Source: Bacillus cereus group sp. RP43
Lineage (GTDB): Bacteria; Bacillota; Bacilli; Bacillales; Bacillaceae_G
Assembly (NCBI RefSeq): GCF_040459645.1
Contig: NZ_JARVHQ010000003.1
Span: 176,331-240,330 of the forward strand
Direction: 5' to 3'
Length of the DNA: 64,000 nucleotides
Made by a program: the position numbers and the translations under genes. The notes below the pieces were generated by a model. That model was not told the origin of the DNA and made no database searches. It saw only the letters and a program-made list of their open reading frames with translations. Position 1 is the stretch's first letter. Each line of letters starts with the position of its first letter. This document shows positions 52,422 to 61,924 of the stretch, piece by piece.

Positions 52422-54773
52422 TTATTTCCCGTTTTTCATGTAATACCAATCCGTCAGTTTATGAAGTAATTCTTCTTTACCTACCCAGTTCCAACCTACT
52501 CCACTGCCACCTGGGAATGGATCATCTGGGAAAACTCTTCTTTTAATAAAATCATCATACGCAACACCTTTAATTTCTACTTGCTCTGTTAGACATAGAC
52601 TCATTTCATTAATACCAGCTGGAGCTGTTTCTACATTGAAAGTATATACCCCATCTTTCGTCTTCATTGGTGTATACCATTTTTGTCCCCCATCAATGAT
52701 CTTTTCTTTTCCAGCCCAATATAAAGACTTAGTTGGTCTTTTACTATCAAATACATGGCCAGTTTTCTCCGATAGATACATATTCCTTGGAGAAAAACTT
52801 GATGTAGAACCTGTATTTGTCTTACGTTCTAAATCTTGTTTAGCTTTTAATCCTTCATCTGCGAACGGATATTGTGCTGCTGCTGCTGTAAATACACCAG
52901 GGTAATTTTCATTCCATTGATTTTTATATGTTCCATTTATTTGGTATGAAAATCCATAGCCACTATGGAGCTTAGAAGGTGATAGACTATCAATACTTCC
53001 ACTTAATGTTTCATAGAACATTTCTCCGACTGTATCCTCTTTTGACACACGTTCACTTACTGTTTCTACCACACCTTTTACACTAGTTACACCGCACATC
53101 CCTTTCTCATGAGATGGTGCATAGATAGCTGTTTTAATCGGATTATTTTTGTATGTGGTTTCTTCTATATCTATACGATTACCAGCAGGGTTAATTTCCG
53201 CTTGAATTGTTCCTTTCCCTTTATGTTGCCAGTCAAGGTTCAATGTTTTCTTTTCTCCCTCAGTTAATCTTACCTTTTGTGATGCCACTTGTTGTCCATT
53301 ATGTTTTAACACAACTACTGTTTCAGGATTCACATATTTTTCTTCTAATACATCTAACTTTTTAATTTTATTCTTCTCTTTTTCTAGCTTCTCTCTTGTT
53401 TTATCTAATCTATCCGCAGCGTTATCGAGTCTATTTTCTTCCCAAGAGCAATCCCTATCATAGTAGTGGTCATTACCTTCTGCATCTACTTCATGGATAG
53501 GATTACGTCGGCAATAACTTAGACTAGATTGAGCGCTATCTCGAACCGATTCAGAGCTATTTACTTCCTGCTGGGACTTATTAATATTATTGTTTACCTT
53601 CTCTCTATATTGATCACGTTCTGGTTTAAAGTTATCACGTGATACATCTACCCTTGTTTTAATATTCTTTCCTTCTCTTGCTGTCTCTCCTTCAATACGG
53701 TCAGCCGAGAAATCAATTTTATATTTGTAATCATCTTCATCGCCTGGATCTGGGTTAGGTGTCACTTCTGTACCACAGTTACCGTCTACATTAAAGTTAA
53801 CAGTCTTCTCATTTGACTCCCTTTGAACACCATCAAGCACCTTAATTTTCGCAGTATATCGACCACACAATTGTGGCTGCCAATTTACATCTTCTTTTGA
53901 AAATCGCCCTGCATCACCTTCATTTGGTCTTTGATTATCTTTTTGCTCACTTGAACGTAAGTAATCTTCTTGATGATGTACAGTTTCCCCATCTTTTATA
54001 ATATCTATCATCCATTTCACACGATTTCGTTCGCCAGCTTCAGATTGATAAGGATTAACAGTTGTTCCATTAGGATCTCGGTCATTATATCCCTTATTTT
54101 TACTTACATATTCGAAACCGTTAAATATAAATTTAACAGGGTCATCCTTTTTGCCACTAGATGCTTTAAATTCTTTTAGTTCAGGCTTACTAGTTCGTAC
54201 ATACCACAAATTATAATTATTCACACTATCTACAGCGCCAGCTCCCGCATAACCACCCGAAAGATAGGCTATATCTCGAATCCAATAAAACTGGCCATAC
54301 ATCTCATTTGTTTTATCATTTCTAATAATATGCTCCTTTATATTTCCCAATACAAATTCAGGGTTTCCCCAATACTTATTAGAAATTATTGGCTCTGTTA
54401 CACGTTCTATTTCTGTTACCATTCTATCACCAACTGGCACAGAGCTATTAAAATATCCTTCATTCGAGATACGGATATACGGCTCAGAACTATCATTTCC
54501 CTGTACTAAGTTTTCTTTAGGATTTCCCCAGTTAAATGAACCATTGTAAACCGCAGGATAATGTATATCTCCTTTATACATCAAATCAGTACCTTGTGGT
54601 GAATAACTACCAGGCCTAAAATATTTTCCTGGCATTTGTAATTGGGCAGATTTTACAAAAGTATCTTCATTCCCATTATAAAATGGAACATCATTATTCT
54701 TCGCATCTGCACAATTAGGTGCCGACAATAAAACCGAAGTAAAAAGGACAAATATTCCCTTCTTAAATTTCAT
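52422..54773 (-). CDS. large secreted surface protein of unknown family
   Basis: 783 residues; AAGGAGG before the ATG. Signal peptide (KKGIFVLFTSVLLSAPNCADA) with a cysteine near the cleavage zone. The N-terminal ~340 residues are beta-rich (RISNEGYFNSSVPVGDRMVT, GQFYWIRDIAYLSGGYAG). A central coiled-coil-like stretch (about 385-490, NRLDNAADRLDKTREKLEKE) contains two cysteines that could pair. The rest is beta-rich with more cysteines (CGVTSVKGVVE, SLCLTEQVE). No membrane anchor or sortase motif. It may be held by other surface proteins of the locus. The pairing of cysteine-rich secreted protein and a plasmid-borne thioredoxin-like protein is suggestive only. Confidence 0.65.
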   Translation of the reverse strand: MKFKKGIFVLFTSVLLSAPNCADAKNNDVPFYNGNEDTFVKSAQLQMPGKYFRPGSYSPQGTDLMYKGDIHYPAVYNGSFNWGNPKENLVQGNDSSEPYIRISNEGYFNSSVPVGDRMVTEIERVTEPIISNKYWGNPEFVLGNIKEHIIRNDKTNEMYGQFYWIRDIAYLSGGYAGAGAVDSVNNYNLWYVRTSKPELKEFKASSGKKDDPVKFIFNGFEYVSKNKGYNDRDPNGTTVNPYQSEAGERNRVKWMIDIIKDGETVHHQEDYLRSSEQKDNQRPNEGDAGRFSKEDVNWQPQLCGRYTAKIKVLDGVQRESNEKTVNFNVDGNCGTEVTPNPDPGDEDDYKYKIDFSADRIEGETAREGKNIKTRVDVSRDNFKPERDQYREKVNNNINKSQQEVNSSESVRDSAQSSLSYCRRNPIHEVDAEGNDHYYDRDCSWEENRLDNAADRLDKTREKLEKEKNKIKKLDVLEEKYVNPETVVVLKHNGQQVASQKVRLTEGEKKTLNLDWQHKGKGTIQAEINPAGNRIDIEETTYKNNPIKTAIYAPSHEKGMCGVTSVKGVVETVSERVSKEDTVGEMFYETLSGSIDSLSPSKLHSGYGFSYQINGTYKNQWNENYPGVFTAAAAQYPFADEGLKAKQDLERKTNTGSTSSFSPRNMYLSEKTGHVFDSKRPTKSLYWAGKEKIIDGGQKWYTPMKTKDGVYTFNVETAPAGINEMSLCLTEQVEIKGVAYDDFIKRRVFPDDPFPGGSGVGWNWVGKEELLHKLTDWYYMKNGK

Positions 54774-54791
54774 TTCTTTTCCTCCTTAAAC

Positions 54792-54842
54792 AAAAAAAGG
54801 ACACACCTGTACCGTTGGAATGGTACGTAAGGTGTGTCCTTC
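54792..54842 (-). terminator. leader terminator before the 783-residue surface protein
   Basis: On the minus strand AAGGACACACCT pairs with AGGTGTGTCCTT, with an inner GTACC/GGTAC stem, and is followed by TTTTTGTTT. It has the same GGACACACC stem as the pilus operon leader. Confidence 0.85.
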
Positions 54843-54877
54843 ACGTAAATTTTAAATTCATATATTCATTTAAATAT

Positions 54878-54906
54878 ATCATAACAAACAATATATTTAA
54901 ATTCAA
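54878..54906 (-). promoter_or_regulatory. sigma-A promoter of the 783-residue surface protein gene
   Basis: TTGAAT (complement of 54901-54906), 17 bp, TATGAT (complement of 54878-54883). It lies partly inside the end of the SLH gene region. Confidence 0.65.
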
Positions 54907-54911
54907 TGATG

Positions 54912-56267
54912 TTATCTTTTCTTTACTTGAACATACATCATTTTATCAGCAGTAGAATGCCCTACACGAACTCTATGGTTCTCTTTCACATAATTATTGA
55001 TAACTTGCGCATCTACTGTTTCTTGAATCTCTTTATCTAAATTTAACGCAGGATTTAATAAAGCCACCCATCTTTTAGCTAATTCTACTGTTGCCTTATT
55101 ATTATATAAGAATACAATTTCAAAATTATCTTCATCTATTGCATCAACATAAAATTGAGATTTTAAAGAACCAGCAGGTAAATACATGTTTTTATCCACT
55201 AGACTAATAGTCCCACTTAAATCAGAATACTTTAATTCTGTGCCATACTTATTATTTACAGAGTTAAGCACACTTTGTGCTTCAGAAGAAATAGATTTTT
55301 TCGCCATCGGAGTATTATCCATTGCTACTTTATTGTATTCTACATCTCCTGCAACTAGTTGCTTATCTATTTCTACTGGTAATATTGTTTCTGGTTTTTC
55401 TTCTGGTTTTTCTTCTGGTTTTGTTTCAGGTTTTGGATCTGGCTTCACTTCTGGTTTTTCTTCTGGTTTTGTTTCAGGTTTCGGGTCTGGCTTCACTTCT
55501 GGTTTTTCTTCTGGTTTCGTTTCAGGTTTCGGGTCTGGCTTCACTTCTGGTTTTTCTTCTGGTTTCGTTTCAGGTTTCGGGTCTGGCTTCACTTCTGGTT
55601 TTTCTTCTGGTTTCGTTTCAGGTTTTGTTTCTTTTTCGATTACATTAATAGAGTTATATAGGAACTGACTGTATTGTTCACGAGTTACGTGCATTTGTGG
55701 AGAATACTTATTACTTCCTGTACCAGCTGTAACACCATTTTCCTCTAATGCATTAATTGCATTATATGCCCAAGAGTTTTTATCAACGTCTGTGAATGAT
55801 GTTTTTGTAGTTGCTTTTAACTTAAATGCATTTGTAATTACCTGTGCCATTTGTTCACGAGTTAAAATATCATCCGGACCAAATTTCCCATTATCATATC
55901 CATTAATAATACCCGCTTTAGCAAGTGCTAAGATTTCTTTTTCGAACATGTGTCCTTTAATATCAGTAAATGGATTTTTGAAACTAGCATCTGCATCCGC
56001 TGGTTTTACATATGCATAAATCATACGAGCAACTTGTCCACGAGTTACATTGTCACCAAAACCAAACTGTCCATTTCCGTATCCTGCTACTACTTTACGG
56101 TTTGCTAAATCATAGATTGCTTTAGTAGACCAGTGATTTGCTGGAACATCATTGAACTTTAATGAATCTGTGTTATCAGCTGCTTTCACTGTAAATGCTC
56201 CTGCCCCTAAAAGTGATGTTCCCATAATTGTTAGTGCTGTTGCTGTTTTTAAGAATTTGTTTGCCAT
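54912..56267 (-). CDS. S-layer-homology domain surface protein
   Basis: 451 residues from the ATG at 56267 (GGAGG upstream); 28 upstream codons in frame lack a site. Signal peptide ([20 protein letters not shown]) followed by three SLH domains (about 37-80, 95-140 and 155-200, with [40 protein letters not shown] and [20 protein letters not shown]). A Pro/Lys/Glu linker of five to six [14 protein letters not shown] units follows, then a ~135-residue C-terminal domain of unknown type. SLH domains bind pyruvylated secondary cell-wall polysaccharide, so it decorates the cell surface. Confidence 0.88.
   Translation of the reverse strand: MANKFLKTATALTIMGTSLLGAGAFTVKAADNTDSLKFNDVPANHWSTKAIYDLANRKVVAGYGNGQFGFGDNVTRGQVARMIYAYVKPADADASFKNPFTDIKGHMFEKEILALAKAGIINGYDNGKFGPDDILTREQMAQVITNAFKLKATTKTSFTDVDKNSWAYNAINALEENGVTAGTGSNKYSPQMHVTREQYSQFLYNSINVIEKETKPETKPEEKPEVKPDPKPETKPEEKPEVKPDPKPETKPEEKPEVKPDPKPETKPEEKPEVKPDPKPETKPEEKPEEKPETILPVEIDKQLVAGDVEYNKVAMDNTPMAKKSISSEAQSVLNSVNNKYGTELKYSDLSGTISLVDKNMYLPAGSLKSQFYVDAIDEDNFEIVFLYNNKATVELAKRWVALLNPALNLDKEIQETVDAQVINNYVKENHRVRVGHSTADKMMYVQVKKR
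55385..55625 (-). repeat. in-frame Pro/Lys/Glu tandem repeat (about 48-bp unit)
   Basis: Encodes [16 protein letters not shown] units between the SLH domains and the C-terminal domain. The repeats keep frames open on the opposite strand; those are not genes. Confidence 0.75.
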
Positions 56268-56467
56268 TGTTTGTTCCTCCAAATATATTAGTTTTTTTAT
56301 AGATTCTTTTATTGTACCTAAATTAAACATAAAATCTAGATGTTTTAACATATTAATTATTTGATTAACCTTTTTTATAACCGCTGCTCTATATGGAAAA
56401 TATTACCATATAGAAATAGGCTTGTAAAGTATTTCTATATATTTATTTTTAAATATATTTTTCTAGC

Positions 56468-56498
56468 AAAAAAACTATACTTTTCAGCATAGTCTTTT
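56468..56498 (-). terminator. terminator after the pilus accessory operon
   Basis: On the minus strand GACTATGC pairs with GTATAGTT and is followed by TTTTTTGC. It separates the DUF4320 gene from the SLH gene; the 200 bp between them are AT-rich and presumably hold the SLH promoter. Confidence 0.7.
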
Positions 56499-56528
56499 AT
56501 AGCAAGAATCTTATAGACCTCACTTTCA

Positions 56529-56924
56529 TTATTTAAAATATACTTGTCCCATTCCATCCTTGCTTGCCCATATCGGAGCCTTTACACCTTCTACTCCAAT
56601 TAGCTTAAATATGAAGAAATGGTGTTCTGCATTTACCTTGAAAGAGAGTGGCTGACCATGCTCTATGCGACCCTTCGTATACTCATACTTCCAGCCATCC
56701 ATCTTTTCTTCTTTCATTCTTTTCTCTATTCCAGGGATTAAATCAACCCTTTTCCCATTGTTATCATATTGAAATCCACCCTTATTCTCTGCGCTTTCTA
56801 CCATATCAGAAGCAAAGTTATGTGCTTTCACCAACTGAATCCCATACAATACACCTTCAGGTAGAAGACTAATTAATAATAGAGAAAGTGTAAGGAATAG
56901 AGCTGTAGTTACTGTATTTTGCAT
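56529..56924 (-). CDS. DUF4320-like pseudopilin-type protein
   Basis: 131 residues: an N-terminal hydrophobic helix (TALFLTLSLLLISLLPEGVL) right after the start, then a soluble domain (WKYEYTKGRIEHGQPLSFKV, HHFFIFKLIGVEG). The layout is that of TadE-like minor pilins and DUF4320 proteins found with Gram-positive Tad genes. Last gene of the four-gene accessory pilus operon. The family name is by resemblance only. Confidence 0.55.
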   Translation of the reverse strand: MQNTVTTALFLTLSLLLISLLPEGVLYGIQLVKAHNFASDMVESAENKGGFQYDNNGKRVDLIPGIEKRMKEEKMDGWKYEYTKGRIEHGQPLSFKVNAEHHFFIFKLIGVEGVKAPIWASKDGMGQVYFK

Positions 56925-56949
56925 TCTTTATACACCTACTCTTTTTCTA

Positions 56950-57399
56950 TTATTTTACGTTCCCACCAATTTGTTTTTCTTTTGCATTCGCATCGTAGAT
57001 AATAATACTTCTTGCTTTACTCTTTATCGTTTCTTTTTTTTCATCAAATTGCTTAAAATAACTAGCAGCTTCTGCATCACCTTCAACAGCGATCATTGCT
57101 GGTTTTTCCTGTACAACATGAACAGAAAAGTCACGTTTTGAAGCAGGATCTTTAAAATCTGCATTACTGTTATATGCTTTTTCAAATTCTTTTTCTGCTA
57201 CTTCTCGGTCAACTGCTATCTCTTCCTCTGCACGGAGAGTACCTACTTTTACAGCCTTAGATAGAGCTATCTCGCCCCCTCTTTCTAAAGACGATTTATT
57301 ATCAGTATGTGTTGTATCCCCAATCACCATATCCGTAACAAAGAAAAGGCATCCAACAAATAATAGCAACGTACTTGCAGCTACAATAAATTTTTGCAT
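56950..57399 (-). CDS. small anchored protein of the pilus accessory operon
   Basis: 149 residues: one hydrophobic helix (VAASTLLLFVGCLFFVTDMV) and a charged soluble part (EEEIAVDREVAEKEFEKAYN, PAMIAVEGDAEAASYFKQF). TadE/TadF-like in shape; no specific family recognised. Located between the TadZ-like and DUF4320-like genes with gaps of 16 and 25 bp. Confidence 0.5.
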   Translation of the reverse strand: MQKFIVAASTLLLFVGCLFFVTDMVIGDTTHTDNKSSLERGGEIALSKAVKVGTLRAEEEIAVDREVAEKEFEKAYNSNADFKDPASKRDFSVHVVQEKPAMIAVEGDAEAASYFKQFDEKKETIKSKARSIIIYDANAKEKQIGGNVK

Positions 57400-57415
57400 T
57401 TTTTATCATCCCTTC

Positions 57416-58909
57416 TTAATTTTCGGTCTTTCGGAAACGAAATCCACTTAATATAGAGCTTTTCTTCTGGTTCAGCAATTCGTTTGGTAGTAATAACTCT
57501 GCTATCTTCTTCATTATTCCTTCTAACTCTCTATAATAGTTACGACTTGATAGTAACGTACTACTATTCAACTGTGCTTCAAATACATCCTCAATCCCAT
57601 AAGGTGGTATAGCTGCTAATAACTTCTGTCCTAAACATTCTTCCACTACCTCGTGTTTTAACAATGATGATGAAAATTTATTCCCAATTACTTTTGTTTT
57701 GTCTAATGCTAAGTAGGAAACTAACTTTCTTTCTTTTTGCGTAAGAGGGTGTGCTATCTTTAACATTTGATGAAGATCTGGCTCCGCTACAAAGAATATG
57801 TAATCAGCCATTTCGCATATCTCATGGTATAAATCTTTGTCCCAATCATTCCCTGCATCAATAATAGAAATAGGTGCTTCTTGGTTCCCCAATAAGACTT
57901 TAATAAAATGGTCAAAGTCCTGCTCTGTTTCATTTTTTAATTCTTGGTCTACAATAGGATTCTTTACGATAAAGTTTATTTTTCCTTGCTTCCACTTTGG
58001 AATCGATAATATATCGGATTCCTTCTGTAACATCTCTTTATAGCGCTGTAACATGAACTCGCTGCGATAATTTTCTGGTGCTTCTGTGTAGCCCTTTAAT
58101 AGTGGATACGTATATCCCTCATCGTATAGATTCTCTATATAGTTCACATCAATCTGTAGTTCATTCAAATAGGCAGCTAGGAGATGTGAAACAAAAGTAG
58201 CTCCACTTCTCCTATTCATACTGGCCACAACAATTGTTTTCCTTGGAATTGCTATACCAATCTGCTTCTCATATACAGGTTCAAACGATAATTTATATTG
58301 CTTTTTAATTATTGGTGCTTTTACCGTTTCCTCTTGTACAGACTTACGTTTTTGTTTGTTTTTAAATATTTTTGACTTAGAGGAAGGTTCATCATTGCTT
58401 CCTTCCTCTAAGTCACTTGGCACTTCCTCTTCTTCCTCAGCAGGAATGTCCGGTAATTTCGTTTGTTGCGGTGCCTGACTTGCTCCAACAATCTCGGCTA
58501 CATTCTTAATATCCGAATCCTGTAGCAACTGCGGGATGACTTTATTATCAATATCAATTCTACGAGAGTTAAAAATGTCATAGATACCTAGATAAATCAG
58601 TTTCGCCAAAAACTCATCATCATTTTCACGTTCTGTAAAAACTACAATACGAATATCTCGATTAAAACGTATATCCCTTAACTTCTGTAAGATAATCAAT
58701 TCACGTTTATCTTCCTGGCCCGCATCAATATTTAATCGTTTGTCATTAATACATAGAATCTCGGGTTGTTCCGTATCTAGAATTTCATCTAGATATTTAA
58801 TATGCATCACATCACTATCAGCCACTTCAAATCCCGCGCCAACAAAATCTTCTCGTAAATATGCCGTATATACAGTATCACTGATGGCTAATACAATTTT
58901 TTTGACCAT
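57416..58909 (-). CDS. second TadZ/CpaE-like protein with receiver-like domain and defective P-loop
   Basis: 497 residues, AAAGGAGG before the ATG. Residues 1-135 resemble a response-regulator receiver domain (KIVLAISDTVYTAYLREDF, RDIRIVVFTERENDDEFLAK), as in CpaE. After an acidic and then basic linker (150-200), a ParA-like domain begins at about 225. It reads VVASMNRRSGATFVSHLLAA, where the P-loop lysine of the GKT/S motif is replaced by alanine. ATP binding is therefore doubtful; some TadZ proteins are likewise atypical. It probably works with the TadZ-like protein of the main pilus operon as a localisation factor. Confidence 0.65.
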   Translation of the reverse strand: MVKKIVLAISDTVYTAYLREDFVGAGFEVADSDVMHIKYLDEILDTEQPEILCINDKRLNIDAGQEDKRELIILQKLRDIRFNRDIRIVVFTERENDDEFLAKLIYLGIYDIFNSRRIDIDNKVIPQLLQDSDIKNVAEIVGASQAPQQTKLPDIPAEEEEEVPSDLEEGSNDEPSSKSKIFKNKQKRKSVQEETVKAPIIKKQYKLSFEPVYEKQIGIAIPRKTIVVASMNRRSGATFVSHLLAAYLNELQIDVNYIENLYDEGYTYPLLKGYTEAPENYRSEFMLQRYKEMLQKESDILSIPKWKQGKINFIVKNPIVDQELKNETEQDFDHFIKVLLGNQEAPISIIDAGNDWDKDLYHEICEMADYIFFVAEPDLHQMLKIAHPLTQKERKLVSYLALDKTKVIGNKFSSSLLKHEVVEECLGQKLLAAIPPYGIEDVFEAQLNSSTLLSSRNYYRELEGIMKKIAELLLPNELLNQKKSSILSGFRFRKTEN

Positions 58910-58928
58910 GGTAGACCTCCTTTAACTT

Positions 58929-59882
58929 TTAGCGTTGGATTAAAATCATGTTTTCAATTGGAATTTGCGCCTGTTGATGAATCTTCCCAAAAATCTCATT
59001 CAGAATATACTCCACTTCAACTTGTTCCAATGTTCGTGGTGCCTCAAAATCAGAATTAAGTTTTATTCGTATTTCCAGTCGATCTTGAATTTCATTTAAT
59101 GGTGTATCGAGATAAAGAATTCTGTAGTATAAAACACCATCTTCAATGCTTTTTTGAATCATATCTCTTGTTTGATGAATAAATGTAACCTCTGCAAGCT
59201 CAACGAAAGGATTGTCTATCGTTACTCCGCTATTCCAAGTTAGATTCCAAATCTCACAATGTTCTTCCGCATGCACAACAACTCCATTTACTGAAGGCGT
59301 AATTACAAAAAGACGATCTACAGGAACTTTAGTTAAAGTAGTGGTATCCCCATTCACTAGTTCCAATCCTTTTTCCAATCGTTCGTGTTCAAACGCACAT
59401 TCAGCGCCAGCAAATGCAATTTCGCAAAATACTTGTTCTAGTAATGGACGAATCCCCTCAAATGTTCGTATTGCAAACACACTAAATTCCTGTGTTTCAT
59501 CTGTTCGAATGATTTCAAATAATTCAAACTCAGATGCATTTACTAAAGCAAAAGGAATATCTTTAATAAGATTCGAATCAGTATATAGCTCCTCTGGAAT
59601 GTGGGTTTCAGGATGATGTACAAACTCAAGGCATAGTTGATATCCTTTTAAAAATGCATTCTTGGCTGCTGCTGGGAATAGAGTTTCAAAGCGCTTTACA
59701 TTGTTCTTAAATTTCTTTTCTTCAACTTCGTTATTAAACTCCCTTTCTTGTAGGATATTAGCTTTGTTACCTAACAATAAAAAGTAATGATTAATGATAC
59801 GACTAATACTTTCTTCAAACGCTGAATTATCCTCACAATACTTTGCAAATCTCTCTTTACTCATGCTTATAATTTCATTCAT
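58929..59882 (-). CDS. hypothetical protein, first gene of the pilus accessory operon
   Basis: 317 residues, AAAGGGAG before the ATG. Cytoplasmic alpha/beta protein without membrane segment. Characteristic stretches are FSVFAIRTFEGIRPLLEQVF, PVDRLFVITPSVNGVVVHAE and DRLEIRIKLNSDFEAPRTLE. No family recognised. It is separated by 19 bp from the TadZ-like gene, and promoter and leader terminator lie directly upstream. A role in pilus assembly or its regulation is inferred from context only. Confidence 0.6.
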   Translation of the reverse strand: MNEIISMSKERFAKYCEDNSAFEESISRIINHYFLLLGNKANILQEREFNNEVEEKKFKNNVKRFETLFPAAAKNAFLKGYQLCLEFVHHPETHIPEELYTDSNLIKDIPFALVNASEFELFEIIRTDETQEFSVFAIRTFEGIRPLLEQVFCEIAFAGAECAFEHERLEKGLELVNGDTTTLTKVPVDRLFVITPSVNGVVVHAEEHCEIWNLTWNSGVTIDNPFVELAEVTFIHQTRDMIQKSIEDGVLYYRILYLDTPLNEIQDRLEIRIKLNSDFEAPRTLEQVEVEYILNEIFGKIHQQAQIPIENMILIQR

Positions 59883-59919
59883 AGTTCTGATTTCTCCCTT
59901 TCAAATGTTATTAATACAT

Positions 59920-59965
59920 AAAAAAAGACACACCGATGGCAGGTTACATGCCTTCGGTGTGTCCG
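59920..59965 (-). terminator. leader terminator of the pilus accessory operon
   Basis: On the minus strand GGACACACCGA pairs with TCGGTGTGTC around AGGCATG...TGCC and is followed by TTTTTTTATG. It shares the GACACACC/GGTGTGTC stem with the leaders at 49158 and 54792. Confidence 0.85.
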
Positions 59966-60028
59966 TTTAGCTAAAGAATGAATCTATTAATTTGTATATC
60001 TCTCTTACTAAATTGTTATTCATGTATA

Positions 60029-60057
60029 AGAATACATCTGTGAATTTTAAAAGTCAA
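60029..60057 (-). promoter_or_regulatory. sigma-A promoter of the pilus accessory operon
   Basis: TTGACT (complement of 60052-60057), 17 bp, TATTCT (complement of 60029-60034). Confidence 0.7.
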
Positions 60058-60499
60058 CAGTTTCAGAAAAACCTAATGATAATATATTCACTTATATTTT
60101 TCTAATTTTTTATGTATCTAATCTAAAGAAAACAATATTTCAAATAAAAATATATACAAGTATTTTATATAAATAATACAAGAATCATATATAACTAAAC
60201 TCAATTATTAAATATAAAGAGAAAATACAAGTGCTTATGAATCCTTATATACCATACGTTCTTTTATAATAAACCTAATTACATATCGTAATATCCCCAT
60301 TATATACAAGTAATGAATCATAAAAAACACAAATTAAGAAGCTAAATATCATATTACTAAGAATTCACAGGTTTTAATATATAGTATTAAGATAATCACA
60401 AGTATTGAATCGAATTATAAACAAAATGAATCGTATCCAAAAGCAGCATAAATTGTTTATATATTTACGTAAAAGCGCCGATAAAGACATTTCCTTAAC
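60058..60499. other. 440-bp AT-rich region without recognised gene
   Basis: Strongly AT-rich, with short A- and T-tracts and no frame with a ribosome site. The sequence would be expected to be easily melted or bent. It lies between the replication-initiator-like gene and the pilus accessory operon promoter, where an AT-rich unwinding region would fit, but no repeat motif was found in it. Confidence 0.4.
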
Positions 60500-60533
60500 A
60501 AAAAAACATGTCCTCAAATTAAAGAACATGTCA
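60500..60533 (-). terminator. terminator of the replication-initiator-like gene
   Basis: On the minus strand GACATGTTC pairs with GGACATGT around about 12 bases and is followed by TTTTTTTGTT. A second small hairpin (CCCTTG...CAAGGG) lies at 60539-60569. Confidence 0.7.
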
Positions 60534-60588
60534 AATAACCCTTGCTTTTATGTGATTTTTTAACAAGGGCTGCTGCTTACTATATTTT

Positions 60589-61731
60589 TTAAGATTTTAT
60601 AAAGTCTGGATAGGCACCATTTTGATTATAATAATTCATCATTACATCGTGCCTTTCTTCTACAGACAAGCTTTTTTCCGTAAAATCAGTCCAGGATTCT
60701 CTAAATTGTACTCGCATAAATGCAGGAATAGAGAATATTTCTTGCTCTTTCGTATAATTTTCAACCTGATCTAATGCATAAGTCATTGCGGTAATCAGTA
60801 ATTCGTTTTGTTTTTCCTTTGTTGGCATGTATGCAGCAATGTCCACAATTTCCTGTTTAAATGCAATCATCATATTTTCACGATCTTTCTTTCGTAATGA
60901 TTGTCCCATATATTTCAAACGAGATACTGCTTCCTTTCTGCATTTCGCTACCGGCCTATGTAAATCTTTTTTATCATTCTCAATTACGCAGTTTGAAGAA
61001 AACACCACATTGAACTTTTCAATGATGACTTGTTTCACCTGTTTTCTAACACGCGCTATGCGAGAGTCGCTAGACTTCTTTTCTTTAGAATCAATTGCTG
61101 TAAATTGCACAATTGGTTTTAAAATTTCTATGTATTGTCGTACCTTCTTTGCATTACGATTCAATTTATCCTTTAAAAAAGCCATTCTTCTTGTAATCTC
61201 GAACTCTTGAATCTGGTGCTTATAATGCTCCATACCAATTTTTCTCGAAAAAGTATTTATTAATTCTAATAGGAACATAATCCCTCTGTTATCACGAGCC
61301 TTTACAAGACTACTAAGTATAGTTGTTTGAATAAGATGAAATGGAATTCGGAAATATGATAGTGATATATCTGTAGTTTTTGTAGTTTCTGCAGCAGTAT
61401 GGTTATACAAGGCATAATCTACAACCTCATATACAGTACGATTTCCAACAGGTGTCTCTTTTACGAGCTTACGCTCCAAGCAAACTTGAAACCCCGTATA
61501 AATTGTTGTGTAGGGAATCCCACTGTTCTTAGTAAGATCCATGATTTGAAATTCACGTGGTAGCATTCCAATATCATTACATTCAAAGTGAAGCAAGATA
61601 TAAGTAGCTAAAGCTGAAGATGGTAATTCTTTTCGTTCATTTTCTAGTTTCACGATGTTTAATAATCCATCGAAAAACTTAACCCCATGAACCTTAAAGT
61701 TCTGCTGGGAAAAAGCCATTTGCGTATTCAT
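60589..61731 (-). CDS. replication-initiator-like winged-helix protein
   Basis: About 380 residues from the ATG at 61731; a TTG seven codons upstream overlaps the AAAGGAG. The N-terminal region (LPSSALATYILLHFECNDIG, LTKNSGIPYTTIYTGFQVCL, ERKLVKE) is a winged helix as in plasmid initiators and DnaD/RepA-type proteins. A second helical domain follows (FRIPFHLIQTTILSSLVKAR, MFLLELINTFSRKIG), then a basic region and the C-terminus PAFMRVQFRESWTDFTEK. I do not recognise a named Rep family. The initiator role is inferred from the fold, from a structured leader and iteron-like repeats just upstream, and from the monocistronic layout. A transfer regulator is the alternative. Confidence 0.55.
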   Translation of the reverse strand: MNTQMAFSQQNFKVHGVKFFDGLLNIVKLENERKELPSSALATYILLHFECNDIGMLPREFQIMDLTKNSGIPYTTIYTGFQVCLERKLVKETPVGNRTVYEVVDYALYNHTAAETTKTTDISLSYFRIPFHLIQTTILSSLVKARDNRGIMFLLELINTFSRKIGMEHYKHQIQEFEITRRMAFLKDKLNRNAKKVRQYIEILKPIVQFTAIDSKEKKSSDSRIARVRKQVKQVIIEKFNVVFSSNCVIENDKKDLHRPVAKCRKEAVSRLKYMGQSLRKKDRENMMIAFKQEIVDIAAYMPTKEKQNELLITAMTYALDQVENYTKEQEIFSIPAFMRVQFRESWTDFTEKSLSVEERHDVMMNYYNQNGAYPDFIKS

Positions 61732-61760
61732 AATGTTGCTAACTCCTTTCAAAAGAGCAC

Positions 61761-61843
61761 AAAAAAGGCACTGTCATACCACGTATACAAAAATACTACT
61801 CTTTAAAAAAGCAATACATGTATAACCACGGTAAACAATGCCT
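61761..61843 (-). terminator. attenuator-like hairpin in the leader of the initiator-like gene
   Basis: On the minus strand AGGCATTGT pairs with ACAGTGCCT and is followed by TTTTTTGTGC. The inner part (TTATACATG, GTATACGTGG) gives a further imperfect stem. It ends about 20 bases before the ribosome site. Confidence 0.65.
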
Positions 61844-61906
61844 AAAAATACGCAAGAAATCCCCTTTTTAAGTTGCACAAATACATAAGATACAGTAAAA
61901 TTATCT

Positions 61907-61912
61907 TATAAT
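61907..61912 (+). promoter_or_regulatory. possible -10 box for a plus-strand antisense RNA
   Basis: TATAAT lies 12 bases before the structured element; the expected -35 position (61884-61889, CATAAG) is poor. Confidence 0.3.
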
Positions 61913-61924
61913 TTCATGCAAATC

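Noticed and set aside
55186..55668. 160-codon plus-strand frame opposite the SLH gene
   Set aside because: Produced by the complementary phase of the Pro/Lys/Glu repeat (Phe/Ser/Gly-rich product); no start signal.
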